Source of the DNA: Bradyrhizobium sp. 141
GTDB taxonomy: Bacteria; Pseudomonadota; Alphaproteobacteria; Rhizobiales; Xanthobacteraceae
Reading direction: 5' to 3'
DNA length: 64,000 bases
NCBI RefSeq assembly: GCF_023074055.1
Contig: NZ_JADPKR010000094.1
Coordinates: 186,001 to 250,000, forward strand
Part shown: positions 18,098 through 26,048 of the stretch, piece by piece
How positions within the stretch are numbered: position 1 is the stretch's first letter
Layout: each line of letters opens with the position of its first letter
The notes under the pieces: generated by a model
Seen by the model: only the letters and a program-made list of their open reading frames with translations
What the model was told of the DNA's origin: nothing
Database searches by the model: none
Made by a program: the position numbers and the translations under genes

Positions 18098-19096
18098 CTA
18101 GACCTCCAACACAATTTTGCCAATATGTGCGCTGGTTTCCATGCGCCGGTGCGCGTCGGCTGCCTTTTCCAGCGGGAAAGTGCTGTCCATCAGCGGCTTG
18201 ACGCGGCCTTCACGCAAAAGCGGCATCACCTTCGCTTCGATCGCCGCCACCATCGCCGCCTTGTCCGCATTACTACGGGGGCGCAGGGTCGAGCCGGTAT
18301 GGGTGAGGCGCTTGACCATCACCTTGGCGATGTTGACGCTGACCTTGGGGCCATTCAGCGTCGCGATCTGGACGATGCGGCCATCGACCGCGGCGGCATC
18401 ATAGTTGCGGTCGACATAGTCGCCCGCGACCATGTCGAGGATCAGATTGACGCCGGCCTTGTCGGTCTCTTCCTTGACCACGGCGACGAAGTCTTCGCTC
18501 TTGTAGTTGATGGCGCGGTCGGCCCCGAGCTTGAGACAGGCATCGATCTTGTCCTGCGATCCGACGGTGACGAACACCTTCGCGCCGAACGCCTTCGCGA
18601 GCTGGATCGCCATGGTGCCGATGCCGGAGGAGCCGCCATGGATCAGCAGCGTCTCGCCGGCCTTCAGGCCGCCGCGCTCGAACACATTGTGCCAGACCGT
18701 CATCAGGGTTTCCGGCAGCGCGCCGGCTTCCTTGATCGACAGCGCCGGCGGAACGCTCATCGCCTGGGCGTCCTGGGCGATGCAGTACTGCGCATAACCG
18801 CCGCCGGCGACCAGCGACATCACCTTGTCGCCGATCTTGTGCCGCTTGGCGTTGCTGCCGACTGCAACCACTTCACCGGCGATCTCGAGTCCGGGCAAGT
18901 CGCTGGCGCCGGGCGGCGGCGGATAAGCGCCGGAGCGCTGCGCGACGTCGGGCCGGTTGACGCCCGCGGCCTCGACCTTGACCAGGATCTCGTCCGGCCC
19001 GGGCTGCGGCAGGCTGCGTCGTTCCGGAACCAGCACCTCCGGTCCGCCGGGCTTGGAGATGGCGACCACGGTCATTTGCGCGGGCAGCTTGTCCAT
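18098..19096 (-). CDS. NAD(P)H-quinone oxidoreductase, zinc-independent MDR family (PIG3/zeta-crystallin-like)
   Basis: A 332-residue medium-chain reductase that reduces quinones or activated alkenes with NADPH. It has the N-terminal GroES-like fold (AAGVNRPDVAQRSGAYPPPPG) and a Rossmann fold with GGSSGIGTMAIQLAKAFGAKV. It lacks the zinc ligands of alcohol dehydrogenases, as expected for this branch. ATG 19096 is preferred over further-upstream starts because AAGGA lies six bases before it and homology begins at MDKLPAQMTVVAI. It is divergent from the DUF1192 gene. Confidence 0.88.
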   Translation of the reverse strand: MDKLPAQMTVVAISKPGGPEVLVPERRSLPQPGPDEILVKVEAAGVNRPDVAQRSGAYPPPPGASDLPGLEIAGEVVAVGSNAKRHKIGDKVMSLVAGGGYAQYCIAQDAQAMSVPPALSIKEAGALPETLMTVWHNVFERGGLKAGETLLIHGGSSGIGTMAIQLAKAFGAKVFVTVGSQDKIDACLKLGADRAINYKSEDFVAVVKEETDKAGVNLILDMVAGDYVDRNYDAAAVDGRIVQIATLNGPKVSVNIAKVMVKRLTHTGSTLRPRSNADKAAMVAAIEAKVMPLLREGRVKPLMDSTFPLEKAADAHRRMETSAHIGKIVLEV

Positions 19097-19205
19097 GATG
19101 TGTCCTTGAGCAAAGGTGCGGGAGGAACGAGGCCTTTGCTTAGCCAGCGCGGCCGACGCTGGCAACCGCCTCGGCATTGTGCCCGCGAACGCAGGAGGAA
19201 CGAGC

Positions 19206-19397
19206 ATGGCGACGGAAGACGACGACCGCCCGCGCAAGAAGATCACACATGAAATCGGACAGGATCTCTCACTGTTGTCGGTGGAGGAACTGACCGAGCG
19301 CGTCCTCCTGCTCAAGACCGAGATCGCAAGATTGGAAGAAGCGGCCACCAAGAAGCGCGCCTCGCGCGATGCGGCGGATAATTTCTTCAAGAAGTAG
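19206..19397 (+). CDS. DUF1192 family small protein
   Basis: A 63-residue alphaproteobacterial protein of unknown function. A charged N-terminus (MATEDDDRPRKKI) leads into the conserved segment GQDLSLLSVEELTERVLLLKTEIARLEEA, a short coiled coil, and a lysine-rich end. GCAGGAGGAACGAGC before the ATG is a strong ribosome-binding site. In related genomes DUF1192 commonly neighbours rcdA (DUF1465). Here an HxlR/SDR pair and a putative small RNA lie between them. Confidence 0.88.
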   Translation: MATEDDDRPRKKITHEIGQDLSLLSVEELTERVLLLKTEIARLEEAATKKRASRDAADNFFKK

Positions 19398-19409
19398 AGC
19401 CTGTCGTTT

Positions 19410-19841
19410 CTACTCCGGTGCGACGATGCGAATGGCGCGCGTTCCGATCGGCGCACCGGTCGCGCGGTCGATGGTGACAGCGTCGATTTCCGTTCCAGCC
19501 TCGGCGTCGAAGAACCGCGTGACATCTCTCCCCCCGCCGCGGTGCTTCTGTCCCCAGGCACCGAATGCGAACAGGACCGGCAGGAAGTCCACACCGGCGG
19601 CGGTCAAAACGTACTCGTCGCGCGGTGGCCGCTCCGAGTAGCGGCGTTTTTCCAGCAGCCCCTCTTCGGTCAAGGCGGCAAGCCGGCCCGTCAAAATGGT
19701 CGGAGCGATGCCCAGGCTTTTCCTGAATTCGTCGAACCGGCTGAGCCCCGCATGCGCGTCCCGCAGGATCAGGATGCTCCAGGCGTCTCCCAGCAGCGCG
19801 ACGCACCGGGCGATCACGCATGGTTGATCCGACAGATCCAT
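19410..19841 (-). CDS. HxlR family winged-helix transcriptional regulator
   Basis: A 143-residue MarR-like regulator of the HxlR/YodB family, whose members often sense electrophiles or quinones through an N-terminal cysteine. The typical start DQPCVIARCVALLGDAWSILILRDA is present, with Cys at position 8. The wing (KRRYSERPPRDEYVLTAAG) follows, then an extended C-terminus. ATG 19841 is preferred because homology starts at MDLSDQPC. The upstream in-frame extension runs through the operator and into the divergent gene. A pair of direct repeats at 19846-19886 lies right before the start, which suggests autoregulation and control of the divergent SDR gene, now a pseudogene. Confidence 0.88.
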   Translation of the reverse strand: MDLSDQPCVIARCVALLGDAWSILILRDAHAGLSRFDEFRKSLGIAPTILTGRLAALTEEGLLEKRRYSERPPRDEYVLTAAGVDFLPVLFAFGAWGQKHRGGGRDVTRFFDAEAGTEIDAVTIDRATGAPIGTRAIRIVAPE

Positions 19842-19845
19842 GTTA

Positions 19846-19886
19846 ATATCATTTCGATAGTGACTAGATATCAAATCGATAGTAAC
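19846..19886. promoter_or_regulatory. Candidate HxlR operator (two 19-bp direct repeats)
   Basis: ATATCATTTCGATAGTGAC at 19846-19864 and ATATCAAATCGATAGTAAC at 19868-19886 match at 16 of 19 positions and are spaced 22 bp, about two helical turns. They sit in the divergent gap between the HxlR gene and the SDR pseudogene, the expected place for binding by a dimeric winged-helix regulator. Confidence 0.6.
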
Positions 19887-19929
19887 ACCGTCTCCGCCGT
19901 ATGCCATCACAAAATGAAAGCGGAAACAG

Positions 19930-20361
19930 ATGAGCAGGAAAACACGAGGCGTCGCACTGATCACCGGCGCTTCCTCGGGCATCGGGCTTGCGACGGCACG
20001 AGCGCTGCGGCGCGATGGCTTCCGGGTATTCGGAACCAGCCGGAAGCCGGCCGCCAACACGTCGGATGGGGTGACGATGCTGGTCTGCGACGTCACGGAT
20101 GAGCCCTCGGTGCAGGCGGTGGTCGACGACGTCGAGATGGGGGACGCGCCCGAGGTGGTCGCCGACATGGTCGTGAAGGCGGCCACTGCGGCAACGCCCA
20201 GGCGGCGCTATACCGCGGGAAAGGTGGCAAGGCAGGTCAGCCTCATGCGGCGCTTCCTGCCGGAATCGTTCGTCGACAGGGGCCTTCGCAAATACAACCG
20301 GCTTCCGCTCGAACTGACGTCGCCGGTGCTGTCGACGTCTCCTGCCAGTCAGGCCGTTTAA
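19930..20361 (+). pseudogene. SDR oxidoreductase with internal in-frame deletion
   Basis: The open frame of 143 residues keeps the SDR start (GVALITGASSGIGLATARALRRDG, residues about 7-30) and the second and third strands up to VVDDV. It then jumps directly to a C-terminal piece (GDAPEVVADMVVKAATAATPRRRYTAGKVARQVSLMRRFLP) that in full-length homologues lies more than 100 residues later. The NNAG, catalytic Ser and YxxxK segments are all absent, so no dehydrogenase activity is possible. The last 20 residues also look unlike the family end. The deletion is in frame, so a stable fragment might still be made. Confidence 0.75.
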
Positions 20362-20504
20362 CGTTGGTGTCGAAGACGCCCGTGAACGCGCTTACGGCGC
20401 CGTACTGCGTCCGGGGCACGCAGGTGGCTCGGCCACTGACCGACATGGCTAACGAACCCTCAAAAAATTAGCTCGTTTACGGTCGATTAAGCTTTCGGGT
20501 TTAT

Positions 20505-20610
20505 GACTGGAACTGTCCTCGTTTGGACACCGAGTGGCTCCTGTCCACTCTGTTTGACGCCTCCCTGTTATCAACTTTCAAAGCCGCCGGTCTCCGGCGG
20601 CTCTTTTTTT
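20505..20610 (+). ncRNA. Candidate trans-acting small RNA with anti-Shine-Dalgarno loops
   Basis: Three stem-loops in a row with no ORF. SL1 is TGTCC / GGACA (20514-20518 with 20525-20529). SL2 is GAGTGG / CCACTC (20532-20537 with 20545-20550) with loop CTCCTGT. A single-stranded stretch containing CCTCCC follows, and then a perfect 8-bp terminator hairpin with a T-run. Exposed CUCCU-type motifs ahead of a strong terminator are typical of alphaproteobacterial sRNAs such as the alpha-r14/CcsR group. Membership in that group is an inference. The 5' end is uncertain. Confidence 0.5.
20583..20610 (+). terminator. Rho-independent terminator
   Basis: GCCGCCGG (20583-20590), loop TCT, CCGGCGGC (20594-20601), then TCTTTTTTT. 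This is a textbook intrinsic terminator on the plus strand. It ends the putative small RNA and insulates rcdA from upstream transcription. Confidence 0.9.
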
Positions 20611-20770
20611 GCGCTTTCGCATCTCGTTGCGGTTGAATTCCCGGGAATGACCCGCGGAAACCATATCCGCGCTTGTCACTGGACTCGGCGTCCCGCCCGC
20701 GCAATGATTTGTTCATCATAAGCCGGCGCCAAAGCCGGATCGTCAAACAGTTGCGTAAGAGGCGTTAACC

Positions 20771-21280
20771 ATGGAACGTTTGCAGGCCGACGGCGCTCTC
20801 GTTCAACTCAGCGAGCGGTTCACCAATTCTGCGGCGTTCGGCGTCCTGTTCCGCGAGGGCATGGACCTCGTCGAAGAGACCGCCGCCTATCTCGACGGCG
20901 ACGGTCGTACCGAGGCCAAGGCGCTCGACCGTGCCGTCAGCCTCACCTACGCGACCGAGAGCATGCGTCTCACCACCCGCCTGATGCAGCTCGCCTCGTG
21001 GCTGCTGCTGCACCGCGCGGTGAAGGAAGGCGAGATGACGTTGAGCCAGGCCAATCGCGAGAAGACCAAGGTCAAGCTCAGCGCCGCCGATCCCGGCCCC
21101 GCCGACACCATCGAGAAGCTGCCCTCGCAGCTCCAGGACCTGATCCATCGCTCGATGAGCCTGCAGACCCGTGTGCGCCGCCTCGACACCACCATCCACA
21201 CCCCGCCGGCCGAGCACGTCGCGATCGGCAATCCGCTGGTGCCGCACCTCAACGCGCTGAAGGCGGCGTTCGAGCGGTAG
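20771..21280 (+). CDS. rcdA: DUF1465 family protein, RcdA-like adaptor for CtrA degradation
   Basis: A 169-residue protein of the DUF1465/RcdA family. In Caulobacter RcdA works with CpdR and PopA to deliver the cell-cycle regulator CtrA to the ClpXP protease. Conserved features are visible: SERFTNSAAFGVLFREGMDLVEETAAYLDG (about 13-42), the helix segment TYATESMRLTTRLMQLASWLLLHRAV, and RVRRLDTTIH near the end. It is largely helical. ATG 20771 follows an AGAGG-containing leader, and a strong terminator upstream marks an independent transcription unit. Assignment of the adaptor function is by family. Confidence 0.85.
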   Translation: MERLQADGALVQLSERFTNSAAFGVLFREGMDLVEETAAYLDGDGRTEAKALDRAVSLTYATESMRLTTRLMQLASWLLLHRAVKEGEMTLSQANREKTKVKLSAADPGPADTIEKLPSQLQDLIHRSMSLQTRVRRLDTTIHTPPAEHVAIGNPLVPHLNALKAAFER

Positions 21281-21308
21281 GTTCACAGCTGCCGTAGGGG
21301 CACGCTGC

Positions 21309-21435
21309 CGTAGGGTGGGCAAAGGCGCGTAGCGCCGTGCCCAGCATGCCTCACTTGGGACTACAACAAGGGTTTCGTGGGCACGCTTCCGCCTTCGCTC
21401 TTCGAGCTACGGCGGACAAGTCGCTTTGCCCTACG
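21309..21435. repeat. Palindromic intergenic repeat, family A
   Basis: Starts CCGTAGGGTGGGCAAAGG and ends CGCTTTGCCCTACG. The right arm has lost the CACC of the consensus, so the copy is slightly decayed. It lies downstream of rcdA. Confidence 0.8.
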
Positions 21436-21462
21436 AGACCATCCGTGCATTGAATCCTGAAC

Positions 21463-21572
21463 CGTCACCCTGAGGTGCGAGCTGAGCGAGCCTCGAAGGG
21501 CGAACGGCCCGGATGCATCTCGGCCGTTCATCCTTCGAGGCCTCCGCTTCGCTCCGGCACCTCAGGATGACG
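21463..21572. repeat. Palindromic intergenic repeat, family F (CGTCACCCTGAGGTGC ends)
   Basis: Starts CCGTCACCCTGAGGTGCGAG and ends CACCTCAGGATGACGG, with inner arms GCCTCGAAGG / CCTTCGAGGC and CGGCC / GGCCG. Together with the family A copy it fills the 380-base gap between rcdA and the convergent rpmE. Confidence 0.85.
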
Positions 21573-21605
21573 GGTCTGTCAGCAGCGCGACGGTTGCCCA
21601 AAACA

Positions 21606-21637
21606 AAAACGCCCCCGGTCTGCCGGGGGCGTTTTTC
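21606..21637. terminator. Bidirectional intrinsic terminator between rcdA and rpmE
   Basis: AAAAACGCCCCCGG, loop TCTG, then CCGGGGGCGTTTTT: a perfect 14-bp stem flanked by A and T runs. It can terminate rcdA transcripts on the plus strand and rpmE transcripts on the minus strand. Confidence 0.92.
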
Positions 21638-21659
21638 GTGTCCAGCCTTGCGGGCCGGA

Positions 21660-21887
21660 TCAATCCTTTTTAAGGAAGCCCGAAAACTTCTTCTGGAAGC
21701 GCGAGACGCGGCCGCCGCGATCCATCAGCTGGGCGTTGCCGCCGGTCCAGGCCGGGTGCGACTTCGGGTCGATGTCGAGGTTCAACGTGTCGCCTTCCTT
21801 GCCCCAGGTCGAGCGGGTCAGGTACTCGGTTCCGTCGGTCATTACGACCTTAATTGTATGATAGTTCGGGTGAATTTCGGCTTTCAT
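21660..21887 (-). CDS. rpmE: 50S ribosomal protein L31
   Basis: A 75-residue L31 of the large ribosomal subunit. MKAEIHPNYHTIKVVMTDGTEYLTRSTWG is the typical Rhizobiales start, and DPKSHPAWTGG and RVSRFQKKF complete the family pattern. The zinc-binding cysteines of type A L31 are absent, which is usual in alphaproteobacteria and points to zinc-independent assembly. ATG 21887 is the family start. It is transcribed divergently from the ABC exporter gene and ends in a strong terminator. Confidence 0.95.
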   Translation of the reverse strand: MKAEIHPNYHTIKVVMTDGTEYLTRSTWGKEGDTLNLDIDPKSHPAWTGGNAQLMDRGGRVSRFQKKFSGFLKKD

Positions 21888-22083
21888 GGCAATTCCTCGG
21901 CGCCCCGGCGCCTTCTTGGGTGGCTAACGAATGACGGATTTGGGCGGCTCTATACCTCACGATATCAGGTAAAACAAGCTATCCCGGGCGGTGAACCGGG
22001 CTTCCCCCTAAGGGACATCCCGGATTTGCCACTCCCCTTGCACCGGCCTATTGGGAGCAAACGAATGCAATGGGTCGGATCTC

Positions 22084-23946
22084 ATGAGCGCAGTGGAACG
22101 GCTTGATGACCAGTATGTCGATCAGCCCGGAATGAACTCCCAAGTGAATTCGGCCGACAGCCCCTCGATCGAAGCCGAGCTGATCGAAGCGCCGGCCAAG
22201 GGCCGCGCCAAGCTGCGGCCGTTGCTCGCGCTGGCGCCCTATGTCATCCGCTATCGCGGCCGCGCGGCGCTGGCCTTCGTCGCACTCACGGTGGCGGCAC
22301 TGACCACGCTGCTGGTGCCCGTCGCGGTGCGCCGAATGATCGATTTCGGCTTGACGCCCGAGGGCATCGAGCTGATCAACAGCTACTTTTCAGTGATGCT
22401 CGCGGTGGTCGCCGTGCTCGCGCTCGCCAGCGCCGCGCGCTACTACCTCGTGATGACGATCGGCGAGCGCATCGTTGCCGACCTCAGGCGCGACGTCTTC
22501 GCTCATCTGCTCTCGCTCTCCCCCGCCTTCTTCGATTCCGCGCGCAGCGGCGAGCTGATCTCGCGGCTCACCGCCGATACCACCCAGCTCAAATCGGCCG
22601 TCGGCGCCTCCGTGTCGATCGCGCTGCGCAACCTGATGATGTTCCTGGGCGCCGCGGCGATGATGGTGATCACGAGCCCGAAGCTGTCGGGCTTCGTGCT
22701 GCTGGCCATCCCCTTGATCGTGCTGCCGCTGGTCGCTTTCGGACGCTGGGTGCGGCGGTTGTCGCGCAATGCGCAGGACACGCTCGCCGAGGCCTCGGCC
22801 TATGCGGGCGAGCTGGTTGGTGCGATCCGCACGGTGCAGGCCTATACCAGCGAGCCATTCGCCGAGAAGCGTTTCGGCGGCGATGTCGAGCAGGCCTATG
22901 AGGCGGCGCGCACCTCGACGCAGGCGCGCGCGGTGCTCACGGCTATCATCATCTTCATCGTGTTCGCAAGCGTGGTCGCGATCCTCTGGATCGGCTCGCA
23001 TGACGTGCTCACCGGCGCGATTTCGCCGGGCCGCCTCGGTCAGTTCGTGCTTTACGCGGTGTTCGCCGCAGCCGGCCTCGGCCAGCTCAGCGAGGTCTGG
23101 GGCGAGGTCTCGGCGGCATCAGGTGCGGCCGAGCGCCTGTTCGAGATTTTGCATGTCGAGCCCGACATCAAGGCGCCCGTGTCCCCCCGCGCGCTGCCGG
23201 TGCCGGCACGCGGCGAGGTCGGTTTCGACCGGGTCAGCTTTGCCTATCCGGTGCGGCGCGATGTCAATGTGCTCGATGCCGTGTCATTCACGGTGCGCCC
23301 CGGCGAGAAGGTTGCGATCGTCGGTCCGTCCGGCGCCGGCAAGAGCACGATCTTTCACCTGTTGCTGCGCTTCTACGACCCGCGCAGCGGCGCGATCTCG
23401 CTCGACGGCGTGCCGGTCAAATCCGCCGATCCGCGCGATTTCCGCGGCCGTATCGCGCTGGTGCCGCAGGAATCCAACGTGTTCGCCGCAAGTGCCCGCG
23501 AGAACATCCGCTTCGGCCGGCCCGATGCGACCGACGCCGAGGTCGAGCGCGCCGCCGAGCTCGCGCATGCCGCCGAATTCATCCGCCGCCTGCCCGAAGG
23601 TTTCGATACCCCGCTCGGCGAGCGCGGCGTGACGCTGTCAGGCGGCCAGCGCCAGCGGATCGCGATCGCCCGCGCCATCCTGCGCGATGCGCCGCTCCTG
23701 CTGCTCGATGAAGCCACCTCCGCGCTCGACGCTGAAAGCGAGACGCTGGTGCAGACCGCGCTGGAAGAGCTGATGCGCCACCGCACCACGCTGGTGATCG
23801 CGCATCGCCTCGCCACCGTGCTCTCCTGCGACCGCATCCTGGTGATGGACCAGGGCAGGATCGTCGAGCAGGGCACGCATGCCGAGCTCGTGGCTGCGAA
23901 CGGGCTTTATGCGAGGCTGGCGAGGCTGCAGTTCGAGGGGGCGTGA
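22084..23946 (+). CDS. ABC exporter, fused permease-ATPase (MsbA/multidrug type)
   Basis: About 620 residues from ATG 22084. Six membrane helices (about 45-330) are followed by the nucleotide-binding domain with Walker A GPSGAGKST, Q-loop VPQES, signature LSGGQRQRIAIARA, Walker B LLLLDEATSALD and H-loop AHRL. Half-transporters of this type dimerise to export lipids, lipid A precursors or drugs. The substrate is not determinable from sequence. A start at 22051 would add 11 residues and is not better supported. Its position next to rpmE and rcdA is a neighbourhood I recognise from other Rhizobiales. Confidence 0.9.
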   Translation: MSAVERLDDQYVDQPGMNSQVNSADSPSIEAELIEAPAKGRAKLRPLLALAPYVIRYRGRAALAFVALTVAALTTLLVPVAVRRMIDFGLTPEGIELINSYFSVMLAVVAVLALASAARYYLVMTIGERIVADLRRDVFAHLLSLSPAFFDSARSGELISRLTADTTQLKSAVGASVSIALRNLMMFLGAAAMMVITSPKLSGFVLLAIPLIVLPLVAFGRWVRRLSRNAQDTLAEASAYAGELVGAIRTVQAYTSEPFAEKRFGGDVEQAYEAARTSTQARAVLTAIIIFIVFASVVAILWIGSHDVLTGAISPGRLGQFVLYAVFAAAGLGQLSEVWGEVSAASGAAERLFEILHVEPDIKAPVSPRALPVPARGEVGFDRVSFAYPVRRDVNVLDAVSFTVRPGEKVAIVGPSGAGKSTIFHLLLRFYDPRSGAISLDGVPVKSADPRDFRGRIALVPQESNVFAASARENIRFGRPDATDAEVERAAELAHAAEFIRRLPEGFDTPLGERGVTLSGGQRQRIAIARAILRDAPLLLLDEATSALDAESETLVQTALEELMRHRTTLVIAHRLATVLSCDRILVMDQGRIVEQGTHAELVAANGLYARLARLQFEGA

Positions 23947-24007
23947 GGCGCTGCTATCGTCGCCTCACTCGCGACTGTGAGAGTGTTGCGAGTGCGTCCC
24001 ACAATCT

Positions 24008-24094
24008 CGTCATTGCGAGCGCAGCGAAGCAATCCAGAGTGTCTCCGCAGAGAGACTCTGGATTGCTTCGTCGCAAGTGCTCCTCGCAATGACG
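24008..24094. repeat. Palindromic intergenic repeat, family B
   Basis: CGTCATTGCGAG...AGCAATCCAGAGT and ACTCTGGATTGCT...CTCGCAATGACG form a long hairpin, the second copy of the repeat at 12870-12955. Confidence 0.9.
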
Positions 24095-24140
24095 TGTGGA
24101 GAGAGCTTCGCACTACAACTGCAAGAGCATCCCAGCGAGC

Positions 24141-24347
24141 TTACCGGCACTTCGGCGAGAGCGCCGGCACGTTCGGCCATGGCCAGTTCTTCCAGCTACC
24201 GTCCTCGCCGACGCAGGCCGATGACGCGGGGCTGCTGGTATCGAGTTGCGTCGCAAAGCGCTGGTCGACATAGGTCGTCGAAAAATATCCGGCGACGATG
24301 ACGCCCAGAAAGACCGAGGAACCCTTGGCCAGATCGCGCAGCTTCAT
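24141..24347 (-). CDS. Small membrane-anchored protein, function unknown
   Basis: A 68-residue protein starting at ATG 24347, with GGAGA seven bases upstream. Residues about 8-25 (GSSVFLGVIVAGYFSTTYV) form one hydrophobic segment, probably an N-terminal anchor or uncleaved signal. The remaining 40 residues are polar and contain two cysteines and a Trp/Pro-rich stretch (KNWPWPNVPAL). No family was recognised. It lies 80 bases downstream of the GNAT gene on the same strand. Confidence 0.55.
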   Translation of the reverse strand: MKLRDLAKGSSVFLGVIVAGYFSTTYVDQRFATQLDTSSPASSACVGEDGSWKNWPWPNVPALSPKCR

Positions 24348-24426
24348 CGATCGTCTCCATCCGCTTGTCATCGCTGCTCCGGCACCAACGATTAGCAGAC
24401 GTCCCTGGATCCCGGCGTGACAGGCC

Positions 24427-24873
24427 TCACGCCCGCCATGCCATCTTCAGCACCGGCCGCCCCGAGGTCGGGTTCACATCGTCGCCGGCAGGGACAAAGC
24501 CGTTGCGCTCGTAGAAGCGGATGGCGCGGCTGTTGTCCTTGTTGACGAGCAGCGTGATGCCTGATGGCGACAGGCGCTTGGCCTCTTCGACCAGCAGCTT
24601 TGCCGCATCCGATCCCCAATGATCGGGATCGACCACGAGCTGGTCGAGATAGCCTTCGCCATCGATCGTAACGAAACCGATCAGCGCGCCATTCAGTTCC
24701 GCCACCACGATCTGGGCCTTCGGCACCATGTCCTTGCGCCAGCGCTCGCGCCACCATTCCAGACGGGCCGCGAAGTCGATCTGCGGATAGGCCTGCTGCC
24801 AGGTGCGATGCCAGAGGTCGATCGAGGCTGCTTCGTCCTCGGGGCGATAGGGACGGAGGTGCAGCGCGCTCAC
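24427..24873 (-). CDS. GNAT family N-acetyltransferase
   Basis: A 148-residue acetyltransferase using acetyl-CoA. The N-terminus LRPYRPEDEAASIDLWHRTW, the central strand ELNGALIGFVTIDGEGYLDQLVVDPDHWG and the C-terminal motif NSRAIRFYERNGFVP are typical GNAT elements. The acetyl-CoA loop is short (WGSDAAKLLVEEA). The start is GTG at 24873, which overlaps the stop codon of the MotB-like gene by one base, so translation is probably coupled. The substrate is unknown. Confidence 0.85.
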   Translation of the reverse strand: MSALHLRPYRPEDEAASIDLWHRTWQQAYPQIDFAARLEWWRERWRKDMVPKAQIVVAELNGALIGFVTIDGEGYLDQLVVDPDHWGSDAAKLLVEEAKRLSPSGITLLVNKDNSRAIRFYERNGFVPAGDDVNPTSGRPVLKMAWRA

Positions 24874-25901
24874 TACCGCTCCGTCAGCTTCAGCTCGATG
24901 CGGCGATTGCGCTTGTAGGCCTCCTCAGTATTACCGGGATCGAGCGGCTGGAATTCGCCGAAGCCGGCGGCGACGAGGCGCTGGGCGGGCACGCCGAGCG
25001 AGATCAGATATTGCACCACCGAGATCGAGCGGGCCGCCGAAAGGTCCCAGTTCGACTTGAAGTTCGCGCCGCTCACCGGGCGCACATCGGTATGGCCGTC
25101 GACCCGCAGCACCCAAGGGATCTCGTTCGGGATCTTCTTGTCGAGCTCGATCAGCGCGGTCGCCAAGGTGTCGAGCTCGGCGCGCCCCTCGGGCAGGAGC
25201 ATCGCCTGGCCGGTGTCGAAGAACACTTCGGACTGGAACACGAAGCGGTCGCCGACGATGCGGATGTCGGGCCGGTTGCCGAGGATGGTGCGCAGCCGGC
25301 CGAAGAACTCCGAGCGGTAGCGCGACAATTCCTGCACGCGCTGCGCCAGCGCGACGTTCAGGCGAGAACCGAGATCGGCGATCCGGTTCTGCGATTCCTT
25401 GTCGCGCTTCTCGCTCGCGTCGAGCGCTTCCTCCAGCGCCGCCAACTGCCGGCGCAGCGCGCTGATCTGCTGGTTCAGCACCTCGATCTGCGCCAGCGCC
25501 CGTGCCGAAACCGCCTTCTCCGAATCCAGCGCCTTGCCGAGCTCGGAGGACTTGCCTTGCGCGTCGTTGCCGGCGGCAGCTAAGCCGTCATAAAGGCCCT
25601 TGATGCGGTCGCGCTCGGTCTCCGCCGAAGCGAGGCCGGCTTTCAGTTGCGAGACCTGGTCGTCGAGCGTGAGCTTGCCGAGCTTCTCCAGCGACAACAG
25701 CTCGTTCAGCTGCGCGATCTTGGCATTGAGCTGCTCCAGCGCCTTGTCCTTGCCGGTGACCTCCTGCGACAGGAAGAACTGCACCACCAGGAACACCGAC
25801 AGCAGGAACACGATCGACAGCACCAGTGTCGACAGTGCGTCGACGAAGCCGGGCCAGTAGTTGAAGGCGCCGTCGCTGCGGCGGCCGCGCGCTAGAGCCA
25901 T
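24873..25901 (-). CDS. MotB/OmpA-type peptidoglycan-anchored stator subunit with long coiled coil
   Basis: A 342-residue protein with one N-terminal membrane helix (FVDALSTLVLSIVFLLSVFLVV), in which the aspartate of FVDAL is the likely proton carrier as in MotB/TolR/ExbD. About 150 residues of coiled coil follow (LNAKIAQLNELLSLE and similar heptads). The C-terminus is an OmpA-like peptidoglycan-binding domain (RVDGHTDVRPVSG, NWDLSAARSISVVQYL, NRRIELKL). ATG 25901 (MALARGRR) is preferred to an upstream in-frame ATG inside the adjoining repeat. With the MotA-like gene upstream it forms a proton-driven stator pair outside any flagellar cluster. Confidence 0.8.
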   Translation of the reverse strand: MALARGRRSDGAFNYWPGFVDALSTLVLSIVFLLSVFLVVQFFLSQEVTGKDKALEQLNAKIAQLNELLSLEKLGKLTLDDQVSQLKAGLASAETERDRIKGLYDGLAAAGNDAQGKSSELGKALDSEKAVSARALAQIEVLNQQISALRRQLAALEEALDASEKRDKESQNRIADLGSRLNVALAQRVQELSRYRSEFFGRLRTILGNRPDIRIVGDRFVFQSEVFFDTGQAMLLPEGRAELDTLATALIELDKKIPNEIPWVLRVDGHTDVRPVSGANFKSNWDLSAARSISVVQYLISLGVPAQRLVAAGFGEFQPLDPGNTEEAYKRNRRIELKLTER

Positions 25902-25918
25902 TGTTGTCTCCGTTCCTT

Positions 25919-26040
25919 CGTGTCCCGGACGCGCTGCAGCGTGCAACGCTGCTGCGCAGAGCCGGGACCCAATATTGTCCCTGACGCTGTGCCCCGGCTC
26001 AGCGATGCATCACTGCGTGCTGCATCGCGTCCGGGGCACG
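25919..26040. repeat. Palindromic intergenic repeat, family C
   Basis: Starts CGTGTCCCGGACGCGCTGC and ends GCATCGCGTCCGGGGCACG, with inner hairpins around CTGCGCAGAGCCGGGACCC. It separates the two stator genes, so a shared transcript would carry its hairpins. Confidence 0.8.
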
Positions 26041-26048
26041 ATACCGTC

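Noticed and set aside
15740..19252. A 1170-codon open frame on the plus strand opposite the EAL and quinone reductase genes
   Set aside because: It is rich in Arg, Gln, His, Asp and Gly with no domain, and it spans two well-supported minus-strand genes. It is an antisense shadow caused by high GC.
21660..21887. Loss of L31 zinc cysteines as an anomaly
   Set aside because: Zinc-free L31 is normal in alphaproteobacteria.
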